NCBI RefSeq assembly: GCF_039543225.1
Contig: NZ_BAABJI010000001.1
Span: 399,193 to 463,192 of the forward strand
Source: Mucilaginibacter defluvii
GTDB taxonomy: Bacteria > Bacteroidota > Bacteroidia > Sphingobacteriales > Sphingobacteriaceae
Length of the DNA: 64,000 bases
Direction of reading: 5' to 3'
Shown: in pieces, positions 1-8,774 of the stretch
Layout: the number at the start of each line of letters is the position of its first letter
Numbering within the stretch: the stretch's first letter is position 1
Made by a program: the position numbers and the translations under genes
Notes under the pieces: generated by a model
Told to the model about the DNA's origin: nothing
The model's database searches: none
The model's input: the letters and a program-made list of their open reading frames with translations, nothing else

Positions 1-637
1 ACCAGCGTATAGCCCAGGAGTTGTTTTTACCTGCCTTGAACTCCTGCATCTGTTTCCAAAAGTTCATGGTGTTCTCTACCGAAAAGCGGTGCTTTTTCTC
101 GTGGTCAAATTGGGCCATCAGCTTATCGATATCCGGCTCAAAGTTTTTCCACGCCCGTGCCCACGTAGCCCATCCCCAACTTGTAGCAATATGATGAAAG
201 AAGGTTTGCGGCAGTTTGTCATTATTTAAACCGTACATATATGCGCCGATGTGCATAACCTGCTCCTCGTTAGCATAGCGGTTAAGCGCCTCGTTAAAAT
301 ATTGCAGGGTATATTTTGAGGAAAGCAGATCATCCTCAAACACGATCACCTTACCGTAATCGTTCACCAACCGGGTAACACCGTCAATAATAGATGCTGC
401 CAAGCCCAGATTTTGTTCTCGCTCAATAACCCTAACCGATTTAAAGCCTGAAACTGTTTTTACGTATTGCCTTACCTGCTCTACTTTCTCTTTATCAGCG
501 TCGGTTTTGGCTGCATCAGCAAAAATATACAGGCGTGATTCCTCAGCCAGTAAATTTTTTTGCAGGTAGTTAAGTGTTCTGCGGGTATGATCAGGACGGT
601 TATAAACAAATAAAGCAATGGGGGCAAGGTTTTGCAT
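1..637 (-). CDS. Glycosyltransferase family 2-like protein (partial, 3' end outside window)
   Basis: About 212 N-terminal residues are visible; the gene runs off the left edge. The product begins MQNLAPIALFVYNRPDHTRR, which is the start of a small group of GT-A fold sugar transferases. A DXD-like acidic cluster (VFEDDLL) follows near residue 105, then IATSWGWATWARAW near 155. These features are typical of nucleotide-sugar-dependent transferases in polysaccharide loci (family knowledge). It is the last visible gene of the minus-strand glycan operon and lies 74 bases after the flippase. The ATG at 637 is chosen because the protein aligns with the family from there. The acceptor sugar cannot be deduced. 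Confidence 0.85.
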   Translation of the reverse strand, partial: MQNLAPIALFVYNRPDHTRRTLNYLQKNLLAEESRLYIFADAAKTDADKEKVEQVRQYVKTVSGFKSVRVIEREQNLGLAASIIDGVTRLVNDYGKVIVFEDDLLSSKYTLQYFNEALNRYANEEQVMHIGAYMYGLNNDKLPQTFFHHIATSWGWATWARAWKNFEPDIDKLMAQFDHEKKHRFSVENTMNFWKQMQEFKAGKNNSWAIRW

Positions 638-711
638 GCTCAGTAAAACAGTATCTTTTTTGATTGAATTAACCGGAATGTAACCGGCAGGTTTTAAAAA
701 TATAATAATGC

Positions 712-2202
712 TTACCGGCGTACAAATTTAGCTATCAACTCATCAACCTTTTCGTTAACATCTGCCGATATTTTAAATAAGTAAGTAAGTACCGCGTATA
801 CAAGGGCGGTGACGCCGCTACGAGCCATAATATCAAGCCATACATTAGGCAAGCGCCAAAAATTGAAGCCGATAAAATAGCTGATGGCCGCGATAACCAC
901 TACCAGCAAATGCTTGTACGTAAAGGGCTGCATTTTAAAGCGGATCTTGATATATAGCCAAGTGGCGAAATTCATACCCACAATAGTAATGAAATAAGCT
1001 ATTGCTGAGCCCAAACCTTCATAAATAGGGATAAGCAAATAGTTAAGAATGACGCAGATAACGCACATAATTACGGTGATGAGCGTTACCAGGCGGTATT
1101 TGTGTGAGGTGGTTATAATATAGCTGTTTAAACCGCCGGTAATATCAGCCAGAAAGCCAAGCCCGATAACTATAAAAAGCATAAAATATTTCGGGTCGGT
1201 AAAATCCTTATTACGGGCAAGGGCATACAGGTTATCCCGGTTAATAAATATGCCTATAAACAGCAGCATACCTACCACTAACTGTATGATAGATGTTTTG
1301 GCATAAATATCGGCAATATTGGCCATGTTTTTTGTTCGCCACGAATCGGCAACAATGGCGTAAGTGGTACGGCTGAGCGCCTGCGCCGGAATGCTGATCA
1401 CCATAGCAATATTGAAGTACCAACTGTATACCCCCGTTACCGCATCACTGGCCATAGAGCTTAGCATCAATGTATCTACCTTTTGCAGCAAAGTATAAAC
1501 AGAACCTGACACGAGCGTAAACATACCGAAGTTGATCATCTCCTGCTTTTTATCGCCGGTTAAGGTGCTTGTTACGCTACCCAGTTTAAAACTTCCGGAT
1601 ACGAGCAAATTGATAAGCAGTATAAGCGAAATAATTCCGTTAACTATAATGTATCCAAATATAAATCCCTCAAACGTGAGCCATTTCTGCGTTATCATCA
1701 GCAGCATTATGGTAGTGGCCAGGCGCAACACCACAAACTGTAGTATGTTTGAGAATATGGTACGGTAAACTGCCCGACCCATCATCTCCAAAAAGTTAAA
1801 GGCGATGATGAACAACGCCAACGGTATCATGTAATAATAATACTTTACAAACAACGGCGAGCTTTGCGCGTAAGCGCCGATGATGGCTGGTTTAAATACC
1901 AGGTACAAAGCTGTTGCAACTGAAAAGCCTATCAATGCCAAAAATGCCACCCAATGAATAAAGCCGTTGTGCTTGCCGTCTTCGGTGCGGTAAAAAGGGA
2001 AATAGCGTGCTATAATACTGGGTACACCCATTGCCGACACCAGCGAGTATAATACCGATACGCTGATAACCAGGTTATAAAAGCCGAAATTATTATCGCC
2101 AACGATGGGCGGAAAAAGCAATACCGTATTAATATACGCTATTGCCATACCTAAATAAAGTACAAGGGTATTTTTATAAGCCTGTTGCTTTACTATACCC
2201 AT
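712..2202 (-). CDS. Wzx-like polysaccharide flippase (MOP superfamily)
   Basis: 496 residues, almost entirely hydrophobic, with about 12-14 predicted membrane helices. The layout is that of oligosaccharide flippases and MATE-like exporters: an N-terminal half, a charged loop near residues 215-225 (LTGDKKQEMINFG) and a second half. Members of this family translocate undecaprenyl-linked repeat units across the inner membrane. It starts 3 bases after the TylF-type methyltransferase and is followed by a GT2, so a role in exporting the glycan built by this operon is the simplest inference. No polymerase (Wzy) or ligase is visible in the window, so the full pathway is not proven. Confidence 0.88.
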   Translation of the reverse strand: MGIVKQQAYKNTLVLYLGMAIAYINTVLLFPPIVGDNNFGFYNLVISVSVLYSLVSAMGVPSIIARYFPFYRTEDGKHNGFIHWVAFLALIGFSVATALYLVFKPAIIGAYAQSSPLFVKYYYYMIPLALFIIAFNFLEMMGRAVYRTIFSNILQFVVLRLATTIMLLMITQKWLTFEGFIFGYIIVNGIISLILLINLLVSGSFKLGSVTSTLTGDKKQEMINFGMFTLVSGSVYTLLQKVDTLMLSSMASDAVTGVYSWYFNIAMVISIPAQALSRTTYAIVADSWRTKNMANIADIYAKTSIIQLVVGMLLFIGIFINRDNLYALARNKDFTDPKYFMLFIVIGLGFLADITGGLNSYIITTSHKYRLVTLITVIMCVICVILNYLLIPIYEGLGSAIAYFITIVGMNFATWLYIKIRFKMQPFTYKHLLVVVIAAISYFIGFNFWRLPNVWLDIMARSGVTALVYAVLTYLFKISADVNEKVDELIAKFVRR

Positions 2203-2205
2203 TGT

Positions 2206-2973
2206 TTATTTCCATTTTATAGCTATACGTCCGGTATAGTCAATCCGGTTTAACAAAACCGGGAGCTTATGTTGTTTGATATACTCATCCACAGCCTTTC
2301 TGGCGCCTTCCCAATGGCCGTAATCATCAATAATCAAAACACCGCCTTGTACCAGCAGCGGATATAAATAATGCAATTCATGCCTGGTGGATTCATAAAA
2401 GTCAGTGTCGAGTCTTAATATAGCGATTTTGCCAGGTAGCGTTGCCGGAATAGTATCTTCAACCTTGCCTTTTATGTAAAAAATTTTTTCATCCGGATAG
2501 TCAAGCATTCTTACGTTATTTTGCACCTCTTCAATAGTAGAATAGCACCATACTGATGTGGGGTCTTCTTTATCCGATGTATTCATTAGTTCAAGAGCTG
2601 ACGTGCCGGAGAGTACTTTGTCATCTTCAGTAGGGGCAGACATGCCCTCAAAGGTATCGTATAAGTAGATATTTCTACTCAAATCCTTATTATTTACTAA
2701 TGTATCTATGGCTGCCATTGAACTTCCGCCGCGCCACACACCGCATTCCACAATATCACCTTCAATGTTATTTTCTGTTATATAGTTTACAGCGTTACAT
2801 AACGCGGCAATTCTTTCGGGTGTGGTAAGTGTATACGGCTTTACTTTTTTATATGTTTTTATGATGCTTTTGTCAAAGTCAGCGGGCAAGCCATCCACTA
2901 TTAATCGTTTATCCGGTTTTATTATGTCGTAGCCCAATTTTTTAATAAAGCTCAAAGCTATTTTCTTTATCAT
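2206..2973 (-). CDS. TylF/MycF-type O-methyltransferase
   Basis: 255 residues. The SAM-binding loop IVECGVWRGGSS lies near residue 77. The acidic signatures RLDTDFYEST (about 188) and IIDDYGHWEGARKAVDEY (about 215) match the metal-dependent macrocin O-methyltransferase family, where the Asp residues bind a divalent cation and orient a sugar hydroxyl. In polysaccharide loci such enzymes cap or decorate glycan residues. It begins 1 base after the GT4 stop and ends 3 bases before the flippase start, so it is co-transcribed. The substrate is presumably a sugar hydroxyl of the operon's glycan (inference). Confidence 0.87.
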   Translation of the reverse strand: MIKKIALSFIKKLGYDIIKPDKRLIVDGLPADFDKSIIKTYKKVKPYTLTTPERIAALCNAVNYITENNIEGDIVECGVWRGGSSMAAIDTLVNNKDLSRNIYLYDTFEGMSAPTEDDKVLSGTSALELMNTSDKEDPTSVWCYSTIEEVQNNVRMLDYPDEKIFYIKGKVEDTIPATLPGKIAILRLDTDFYESTRHELHYLYPLLVQGGVLIIDDYGHWEGARKAVDEYIKQHKLPVLLNRIDYTGRIAIKWK

Positions 2974-2974
2974 T

Positions 2975-4096
2975 TTATTGCTTTTTTGCGTTTAGTAATA
3001 AGGTTGTCAATTTAGATATTCTATTATTAACGTCGTAGTTATTACGAATATGTGCTGCGGCTGCATTGCCAAGTTTCACGGCTAAGTTAATATCACCGGC
3101 TATATTCAGCATGTAAGCGCCCATACCTTCAATGTCATGCTCAGGCACCAGGTAACCTGTTTCACCATTGATTACGGCCTCCTTTATACCCGAGTGCAGG
3201 GTGCTTACAATGGCCAGTCCCGATGAGCCCGCTTCTAAAACCGACACGGGCGTACCTTCCTTGTCGCCATCAGCCGCCGTAACTGAATGTTGTACAAAGC
3301 ACCGGCTTTGTTTTAACAACACTTTTATTTCGTCAGGCTTTAAAACCCCTCTTAATGTTACCTGAGCGTCCAGGCCAGATACTCTTATAAAAGCGGCCGT
3401 TTCATCAAATAAAGGGCCATTGCCTACCATGTTTAATGTAGCATCCTCATATTGATCAGCTACTATTTTAAAGGCTTTTACGACAGACAGGGGCGACTTT
3501 TTCTCCACAAAGCGGCCAATCGAAATAAAGTTTCTCCCGTTGGATGATATGTCTAATTGCGGAAAGGCATGCGTGTCCACTCCGCAGGAAGAAAGTGTAA
3601 TTTTGTCGGCCGGAGCGCCCATTTGTTTTAAGGTCTCCACCATATCGCCCGACACAGCTATAAAAGCGCTCGCGTAATTAAAAGCCTTTTGATATTGCGC
3701 GTAATACTTTTTTACCGTACCGGCGTGGTGAACGTCGGCGCCATGATAATGTATCACCAGCGGAACGCCTGCAAGTTTACAAGCATCGGTAACCATTGCG
3801 CCAACCATACCATATTCGGCAAACACCACATCAATTTCATTTTTTGTGAAATAATTTGCCAGAGCCTTGTTGGCTATGCCTATAGATAGCTTTTTAAATA
3901 TTCGCTTTTGTATCAGATATAACAAAAGTCCCCATTTCGACACGATGATAAACTTGCCCTCATCATCGTACACAGGGAAAGCCCCGCCCCACAGCACCTT
4001 TTTGTTGCCGGGCAAACGCTTTATATGTTCTTCAATAAATGTTTCGGAGAAAGCGTTGTTATTGGGTTTTATAATGCATAGGTTAAACTCACCCAT
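2975..4096 (-). CDS. Glycosyltransferase family 4
   Basis: About 373 residues with a GT-B fold. The N-terminal acceptor half contains VIHYHGADVHHAG. The C-terminal nucleotide-sugar half contains FISIGRFVEKKSPLSVVKAF and the retaining-GT E-x7-E type motif in EGTPVSVLEAGSSG. A GTG at 4099 directly precedes the ATG at 4096. I prefer the ATG, but the GTG would place the start immediately after the upstream stop and cannot be excluded. The N-terminus has no signal peptide, consistent with a cytosolic enzyme acting on a lipid-linked intermediate. Donor and linkage are unknown. Confidence 0.88.
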   Translation of the reverse strand: MGEFNLCIIKPNNNAFSETFIEEHIKRLPGNKKVLWGGAFPVYDDEGKFIIVSKWGLLLYLIQKRIFKKLSIGIANKALANYFTKNEIDVVFAEYGMVGAMVTDACKLAGVPLVIHYHGADVHHAGTVKKYYAQYQKAFNYASAFIAVSGDMVETLKQMGAPADKITLSSCGVDTHAFPQLDISSNGRNFISIGRFVEKKSPLSVVKAFKIVADQYEDATLNMVGNGPLFDETAAFIRVSGLDAQVTLRGVLKPDEIKVLLKQSRCFVQHSVTAADGDKEGTPVSVLEAGSSGLAIVSTLHSGIKEAVINGETGYLVPEHDIEGMGAYMLNIAGDINLAVKLGNAAAAHIRNNYDVNNRISKLTTLLLNAKKQ

Positions 4097-4099
4097 CAC

Positions 4100-4783
4100 T
4101 TATATCGGCTTTGTAGCAATAACAACGTATAATGATGCATCCCTGTCTCGCTGGCTTTGCGAGTTTATTTTGTTGAATAAGCCGATCATGCCCTGCATCA
4201 CTAAAGCAAATGGCGGAATCAGGAATTTAGGCATCTTTACCGCTATAGCATCCTGTAACAATTGTAAGCCGCTGGCAGCCAATCCCATAATGCCATGAAA
4301 AGAGGAGATGATAAAACCTTCTTTTTCTACCGTTTTGCGCAAGCCCGCGCTCGTCCAGCGCCAATAATCATTCGGGGTAGGGTGATAAAACCAATAACCA
4401 TGTGTAGTAAGTATTAGCGTGCCGCCGGGTTTAAGTATGCGTAACGCTTCCTGCAGGTAACCCGCAGGCGAGTCTACATGTTCTAACACCTGGTTTGACA
4501 GTACGATATCAGCGTAGTTATCAGGCAAGGTGGTCTTGCTGTCGAAATCAATATGGTGTTCGGCTTTCGGGTTCATTTCCAGGTCGACCCCCAGATACTT
4601 GCCTACCTTTGGCTCAATAACCGATCGGTAAGGCATATCGCCGCAACCAAAATCAACCAATAGCTTGTTAGGGCTATTGGTTGTTAATTGGTTAATAACT
4701 TTTATTGTTGCATCCCGCAGATGTGTTAAATGCACATAGCGCGTATGAAATATAGTAGGATTTAACCTGTCATTCCCTTTCAT
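4100..4783 (-). CDS. Class I SAM-dependent methyltransferase
   Basis: 227 residues with a Rossmann-type SAM domain. Motif I is VDFGCGDMPYR near residue 43, the acidic strand-2 end is LGVDLE, and post I-III motifs include IVLSNQVLEHVDSP and ALRILKPGGTLILTTHG. The form with VLEHV and a C-terminal WRWTSAGL segment is common in polysaccharide clusters. It is the first gene of the minus-strand glycan operon and abuts the GT4. Its substrate is unknown; sugar methylation is the contextual guess. Confidence 0.85.
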   Translation of the reverse strand: MKGNDRLNPTIFHTRYVHLTHLRDATIKVINQLTTNSPNKLLVDFGCGDMPYRSVIEPKVGKYLGVDLEMNPKAEHHIDFDSKTTLPDNYADIVLSNQVLEHVDSPAGYLQEALRILKPGGTLILTTHGYWFYHPTPNDYWRWTSAGLRKTVEKEGFIISSFHGIMGLAASGLQLLQDAIAVKMPKFLIPPFALVMQGMIGLFNKINSQSQRDRDASLYVVIATKPI

Positions 4784-4837
4784 CCGGCTAATTTAACTTT
4801 TGTAACGTTATTCGGGAAAATAATAATCGGGCTTATC

Positions 4838-5692
4838 TTATTGTTGTGATAATTTGGCCGACTGTTCCTGGGTTAAAACAAAAAGTTTCTGCATTTCGGT
4901 ATCGCTTATAATGCGGTTATAGATGCGGATATCATCAAGCCTGCCCATAAAATAATATGGCTCGGTACCATCATAAGGGAAAATACTGTCGCGGCCGATG
5001 AACAAAGGCGCATCAGTAAGGGCGTTAGGCGTAGGTATGTTTTGTGTAACTGCGTCTAACTTGCCGTTTATGTAAGTGGTATAGGTTTGTGCTTCCAGGT
5101 CATACAGAGACGTGATCATATACCAGATACCCTTTTGCAGGTATTTCTCACCCACGGCAAACGGATCGTCGCCGGCGGAAACGCCGTAAGAGGGCCTGCC
5201 CACTTTACCTACGCTGGTATGTTGTGCTTCAGCACCCGAAAAAGATAAATGCCAGCCGTTGCGTGAACCCGAACCGCGTTTATGTAATATGGCCGAACCG
5301 TGCGAAAGGTTATAAGCATCAACATATATCCAGTAGTTAACGGTAAAGCTGGTGTTATAAAGGCGTAGGTCTTCTTCGTCTTCCACCCTTACAAAAGCAC
5401 TATAGCCATTAAACTCGTATGCCGAAGCGGGCTTGTTAAATCGGTTCTTTGCATCGGTAATATTATAAACCAAACCGTTATGCTTATTGCCTGAAAGATC
5501 CTTGGCATTGCCATCAAACGGATAAAATGCGATGAGGCCGGTTTTTAAACTATCAAGTGTAAGATCAATAGTATCTGTTGGGATTTTGGTGGAGTCAGCT
5601 GGATCGCCTTCAGGTTCAAGGGAGGTTGACTGGCAGGAAATAAAGCTTATTGAAAATAATATTGTAGCTAACAATCCAAAAAAGTGCTTCAT
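4838..5692 (-). CDS. LamG-domain surface lipoprotein
   Basis: About 284 residues from the ATG at 5692, chosen because it gives a clean lipoprotein signal peptide ending in the lipobox FISC; the longer upstream reading adds no signal-like sequence. After a Pro/Asp/Thr-rich spacer comes a laminin G/concanavalin A-like domain: LIAFYPFDGNAKDLSGN, then YEFNGYSAFVRV, then FTVNYWIYVDA, ending RLDDIRIYNRIISDTEM. Such domains bind carbohydrate or proteins on the cell surface in Bacteroidota. It lies upstream of the glycan operon on the same strand (54-base gap) but has its own promoter candidate. Ligand unknown. Confidence 0.85.
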   Translation of the reverse strand: MKHFFGLLATILFSISFISCQSTSLEPEGDPADSTKIPTDTIDLTLDSLKTGLIAFYPFDGNAKDLSGNKHNGLVYNITDAKNRFNKPASAYEFNGYSAFVRVEDEEDLRLYNTSFTVNYWIYVDAYNLSHGSAILHKRGSGSRNGWHLSFSGAEAQHTSVGKVGRPSYGVSAGDDPFAVGEKYLQKGIWYMITSLYDLEAQTYTTYINGKLDAVTQNIPTPNALTDAPLFIGRDSIFPYDGTEPYYFMGRLDDIRIYNRIISDTEMQKLFVLTQEQSAKLSQQ

Positions 5693-5733
5693 GTATTTGT
5701 GTGATAAAATTTGCACTAATATACGTGATTTTG

Positions 5734-5741
5734 CAAAAATA
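5734..5741 (-). promoter_or_regulatory. Bacteroidota -7 box upstream of LamG lipoprotein gene
   Basis: On the minus strand the sequence reads TATTTTTG, matching TAnnTTTG, about 42 bases before the ATG at 5692. No clear -33 TTTG was identified. Motif match only. Confidence 0.45.
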
Positions 5742-5880
5742 GAATAACCCTTATTGATGATTTATGGCTGGAAGAATGGGATTACATATCCACTTTAAAT
5801 GAATAACAAGTTTTCTTTCTTGGATAACATTTCTTTATATTTAATCAATTGTATTTCCTTTTAACCTTAAAACTAAAAAA

Positions 5881-6246
5881 ATGAAAAAATTAGGCTTACT
5901 TTCAATGATGTTGCTGTTTACTGTGACCTCAATTAATGCAGTTGCTGAAGTTAAAATTCCGGCATTGCAACCACCTGCAAGCGCGGGGATAAATTTTGCT
6001 ACAGTTGATATCGGAGGATTTGCTTATTCCGGTGATAATTATGTTATGTATGGCGATAACGTTACAAATAAAATAGTTGGGGTGTATTTAATTGATATTT
6101 ATTTCAACCTCACACCGGTTTTTTCATTTACAAACGGGTCTTGGTACTACACAACATATCCTACAGTGTATGCCGGACCTGTGAAAATCAGAAAAACCTC
6201 AACCTCCGCACTATTTACTTTTGAAGGGACGACTTTGTATTATTAA
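5881..6246 (+). CDS. Small secreted protein of unknown function
   Basis: 121 residues. A Lys-rich start is followed by a hydrophobic stretch and a likely signal-peptidase I site near residues 20-23 (INAVAEV). The mature part is rich in Tyr, Thr and aromatic residues with a beta-strand pattern. I do not recognise a family. It is monocistronic, with the LamG gene divergent upstream and its own strong terminator directly downstream. Start ATG is the only sensible one. Function unknown. Confidence 0.7.
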   Translation: MKKLGLLSMMLLFTVTSINAVAEVKIPALQPPASAGINFATVDIGGFAYSGDNYVMYGDNVTNKIVGVYLIDIYFNLTPVFSFTNGSWYYTTYPTVYAGPVKIRKTSTSALFTFEGTTLYY

Positions 6247-6260
6247 TAGAAACGTAAATA

Positions 6261-6289
6261 AAAAAGGGGGCCAAAAAGCCTCCTTTTTA
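6261..6289 (+). terminator. Rho-independent terminator after the secreted protein gene
   Basis: An 11-bp stem AAAAAGGGGGC / GCCTCCTTTTT (one G-U pair) with a 6-base loop, followed by T/A-rich sequence, 15 bases after the stop. Confidence 0.8.
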
Positions 6290-6471
6290 TTATATAAAGC
6301 TATTTATTGGTTGCCGTATACAACTGCAATATATTGACAAAATTAGAGCGCCCGCGAGGAAGAGCGTGCAGATAACGCGCGTTTTTATGGTCATGATAAT
6401 GGGTTTTAAGTTTATGTAATGAATAACAAGAACCCAAACCGCATTAACAAGAAAAATTTTCTTTAACAGAA

Positions 6472-6520
6472 AATTAAAATAAAATGGCCATCCGGTTGGG
6501 ATAGCCATTTTATTTTAATT
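6472..6520 (-). terminator. Long perfect hairpin terminator of typA
   Basis: The 17-bp perfect arms AATTAAAATAAAATGGC and GCCATTTTATTTTAATT continue, after one mismatch, into ATCC/GGAT around a 5-base loop. It lies 14 bases after the typA stop on the minus strand. A/T-rich flanks on both sides make it potentially bidirectional. Confidence 0.85.
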
Positions 6521-6533
6521 AGTAATAATAATA

Positions 6534-8342
6534 TTACGACTGGAATTTTTTACCGTTTACCTTACGCTCGTTTTCAGTTAAGTAAATTTTACGTAAGCGG
6601 ATGCTTTGCGGCGTAACCTCAATGTATTCATCAGCCTGGATATATTCCATTGATTCTTCAAGCGAGAATTTGATGGCCGGTGCAATACGTACGTTGGTAT
6701 CACTACCGGATGCGCGCATATTGGTTAACTGCTTGCCTTTGGTAAGGTTAATAACCAAATCATTATCGCGTATGTGCTCACCTAATATTTGGCCTTCATA
6801 GATATCTACACCCGGATCAATAAAGAAACGGCCACGATCTTGCAGTTTATCAATAGCAAATGCAGTAGTTTTACCGCTATCCATTGATATTAATACACCG
6901 TTTAAACGAGCAGGGATTGTACCTTTCCATGGCTCATAGGCTTTAAAGCGGTGTGCCATGATAGCCTCACCGGCAGTAGCGGTTAATACGTTGTTACGTA
7001 AACCGATGATGCCGCGAGACGGGATATCAAACTCAAGGTGTTGTAAATCGCCTTTTGGCTCCATAATCAACAGATCGCCTTTACGCTGGGTAACCAGTTC
7101 AATTACCTTGCCGGCAACGTCACCAGGTACATCAACTATCAGGGTTTCAATCGGCTCACATTTAACACCGTCAATCTCTTTAACAATAACCTGCGGCTGG
7201 CCCACCTGTAACTCATAGCCTTCGCGGCGCATGGTTTCAATTAGTACTGATAAGTGGAGGATACCACGGCCATATACCAGGTATGAATCAGGCGAATCGG
7301 TTTCAACAACACGAAGGGCCAGGTTCTTTTCAGTTTCCTTAATAAGGCGGTCGCGCAGGTGGCGTGAGGTTACAAACTTACCTTCTTTACCAAAGAAAGG
7401 TGAGTTATTGATGGTGAACATCATGTTCATGGTAGGCTCATCAATTTTGATAACTTCCAGTTGCTCCGGTTTTTCAAAATCAGCAATGGTATCGCCAATA
7501 TCAAAACCATCAATACCTACAACGGCGCAAATATCGCCTGCTTTTACTTCGGTAGCTTTTATTTTACCTAAGCCCTCAAAAGTGTAAAGCTCTTTTATAC
7601 GTGATTTTTGGATAGTACCATCGCGTTTCACCAATGATACCGGCATGTTCTCTTTAATGGTGCCGCGCGCAACACGACCGATCGCGATACGACCTACAAA
7701 AGATGAATAATCAAGCGAGGTAATTTGCATTTGCAGCGAACCTTCGTTAAACGGAGCCGGCGGGATGTGCGCCAAGATGGTATCCATCAGCGGGAAGATG
7801 TTATCGGTTGGGGTTTTCCAATCGGTATTCATCCAGCCTTGTTTTGATGAACCGTAAATAACCGGGAATTCCAGTTGCTCTTCGGTAGCATCAAGGTTAA
7901 AAAATAGTTCAAAAATCTGCTCGTAAACCTCTTCAGGGCGGCAGTTCTCTTTATCAACCTTGTTTACAACTACAATAGGTTTTAAGCCTAAAGCCAAAGC
8001 CTTTTGGGTAACAAAACGGGTTTGCGGCATGGCGCCTTCAAATGCGTCGCAAAGCAGCAATACGCCGTCGGCCATTTTTAACACACGCTCAACCTCACCG
8101 CCAAAGTCGGCGTGACCAGGAGTATCAATAATATTGATCTTAACGTCTTTGTATTTAACCGAAACGTTTTTTGCAACAATGGTAATACCACGTTCACGCT
8201 CCAGGTCGTTATTATCTAATATCAATTCTCCGGTTTCCTGTCCATCACGAAATATTTCGCAGCTGTGCAGAATTTTGTCAACCAGTGTGGTTTTACCGTG
8301 GTCAACGTGTGCTATAATAGCTATGTTTCTTATTTTTTGCAT
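6534..8342 (-). CDS. typA: Ribosome-associated translational GTPase TypA/BipA
   Basis: 602 residues, normal length for the family. G-domain motifs are present: [15 protein letters not shown] (G1, residues 11-25), ERERGITI (G2), [14 protein letters not shown] (G3), NKVD (G4), followed by EF-G-like domains II, III and V and the BipA-specific C-terminal region ([20 protein letters not shown]). TypA binds the ribosome and supports growth under stress and 50S assembly. It is a single gene with a promoter candidate just upstream and a strong terminator. The ATG at 8342 starts directly before the GTPase domain, as in the family. Confidence 0.98.
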   Translation of the reverse strand: MQKIRNIAIIAHVDHGKTTLVDKILHSCEIFRDGQETGELILDNNDLERERGITIVAKNVSVKYKDVKINIIDTPGHADFGGEVERVLKMADGVLLLCDAFEGAMPQTRFVTQKALALGLKPIVVVNKVDKENCRPEEVYEQIFELFFNLDATEEQLEFPVIYGSSKQGWMNTDWKTPTDNIFPLMDTILAHIPPAPFNEGSLQMQITSLDYSSFVGRIAIGRVARGTIKENMPVSLVKRDGTIQKSRIKELYTFEGLGKIKATEVKAGDICAVVGIDGFDIGDTIADFEKPEQLEVIKIDEPTMNMMFTINNSPFFGKEGKFVTSRHLRDRLIKETEKNLALRVVETDSPDSYLVYGRGILHLSVLIETMRREGYELQVGQPQVIVKEIDGVKCEPIETLIVDVPGDVAGKVIELVTQRKGDLLIMEPKGDLQHLEFDIPSRGIIGLRNNVLTATAGEAIMAHRFKAYEPWKGTIPARLNGVLISMDSGKTTAFAIDKLQDRGRFFIDPGVDIYEGQILGEHIRDNDLVINLTKGKQLTNMRASGSDTNVRIAPAIKFSLEESMEYIQADEYIEVTPQSIRLRKIYLTENERKVNGKKFQS

Positions 8343-8367
8343 GTAAATGCGGCTCTAAAATTTGGCG

Positions 8368-8375
8368 CAAAGGTA
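8368..8375 (-). promoter_or_regulatory. -7 box of typA
   Basis: Minus strand TACCTTTG, an exact TAnnTTTG match, 25 bases before the typA ATG, giving a leader of about 18-20 bases. Confidence 0.6.
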
Positions 8376-8568
8376 CACTTAATTTATTGCATTTTAAAGC
8401 TTTTACTACATTATGAATATATTAACAGCGTAGTTATCAGCCCAAAGATTGCCCCTTAAAGCTGATTTGGATACGATTTTAAGCTAATCCGCACACTGTC
8501 ATTAACATGTAAATCATTATCGCGGTTATATCATGGCTCGGGTTGCTGCGTTTCAATAATATAATTTG

Positions 8569-8576
8569 TAATTTTG
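8569..8576 (+). promoter_or_regulatory. -7 box upstream of the small Cys-rich membrane protein gene
   Basis: TAATTTTG, matching TAnnTTTG, ends only 5 bases before the ATG at 8582. If used, transcription would start at or next to the start codon, giving a leaderless or nearly leaderless mRNA (inference). Confidence 0.45.
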
Positions 8577-8581
8577 TGCCG

Positions 8582-8740
8582 ATGAATATTCAGGTTGTAA
8601 TAGTTGTTATTTTATTTGTGGCCGCAGCGTTCTATCTGGGCCGTAAAATATATAACAGCCTGTTTGCCAAAAAAGGCTGCGGTACCAATTGTAAGTGCGG
8701 CGTCGATTTTAGCAGCTTACAGCCTGATAAGCATAAATAG
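8582..8740 (+). CDS. Small FeoB-associated-type Cys-rich membrane protein
   Basis: 52 residues from the ATG at 8582. An N-terminal membrane helix (residues about 3-20, IQVVIVVILFVAAAFYLG) is followed by a short basic stretch and the Cys motif KKGCGTNCKCGVDF. This layout resembles the short FeoB-associated Cys-rich membrane proteins, but no feo gene is nearby. An upstream ATG at 8543 exists, but it precedes the promoter-like box and adds non-helical residues. It may bind metal through the Cys cluster (inference). The next gene starts 34 bases downstream. Confidence 0.7.
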   Translation: MNIQVVIVVILFVAAAFYLGRKIYNSLFAKKGCGTNCKCGVDFSSLQPDKHK

Positions 8741-8774
8741 CCCTTTATTCCCTAATTTTTGCTATTAACATTTC

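Noticed and set aside
6290..6508. 72-codon minus-strand ORF between the small secreted protein gene and typA
   Set aside because: Its start lies inside the typA terminator hairpin and its end abuts another terminator. An internal ATG near 6394 gives a 34-residue signal-like peptide, but nothing else supports it.
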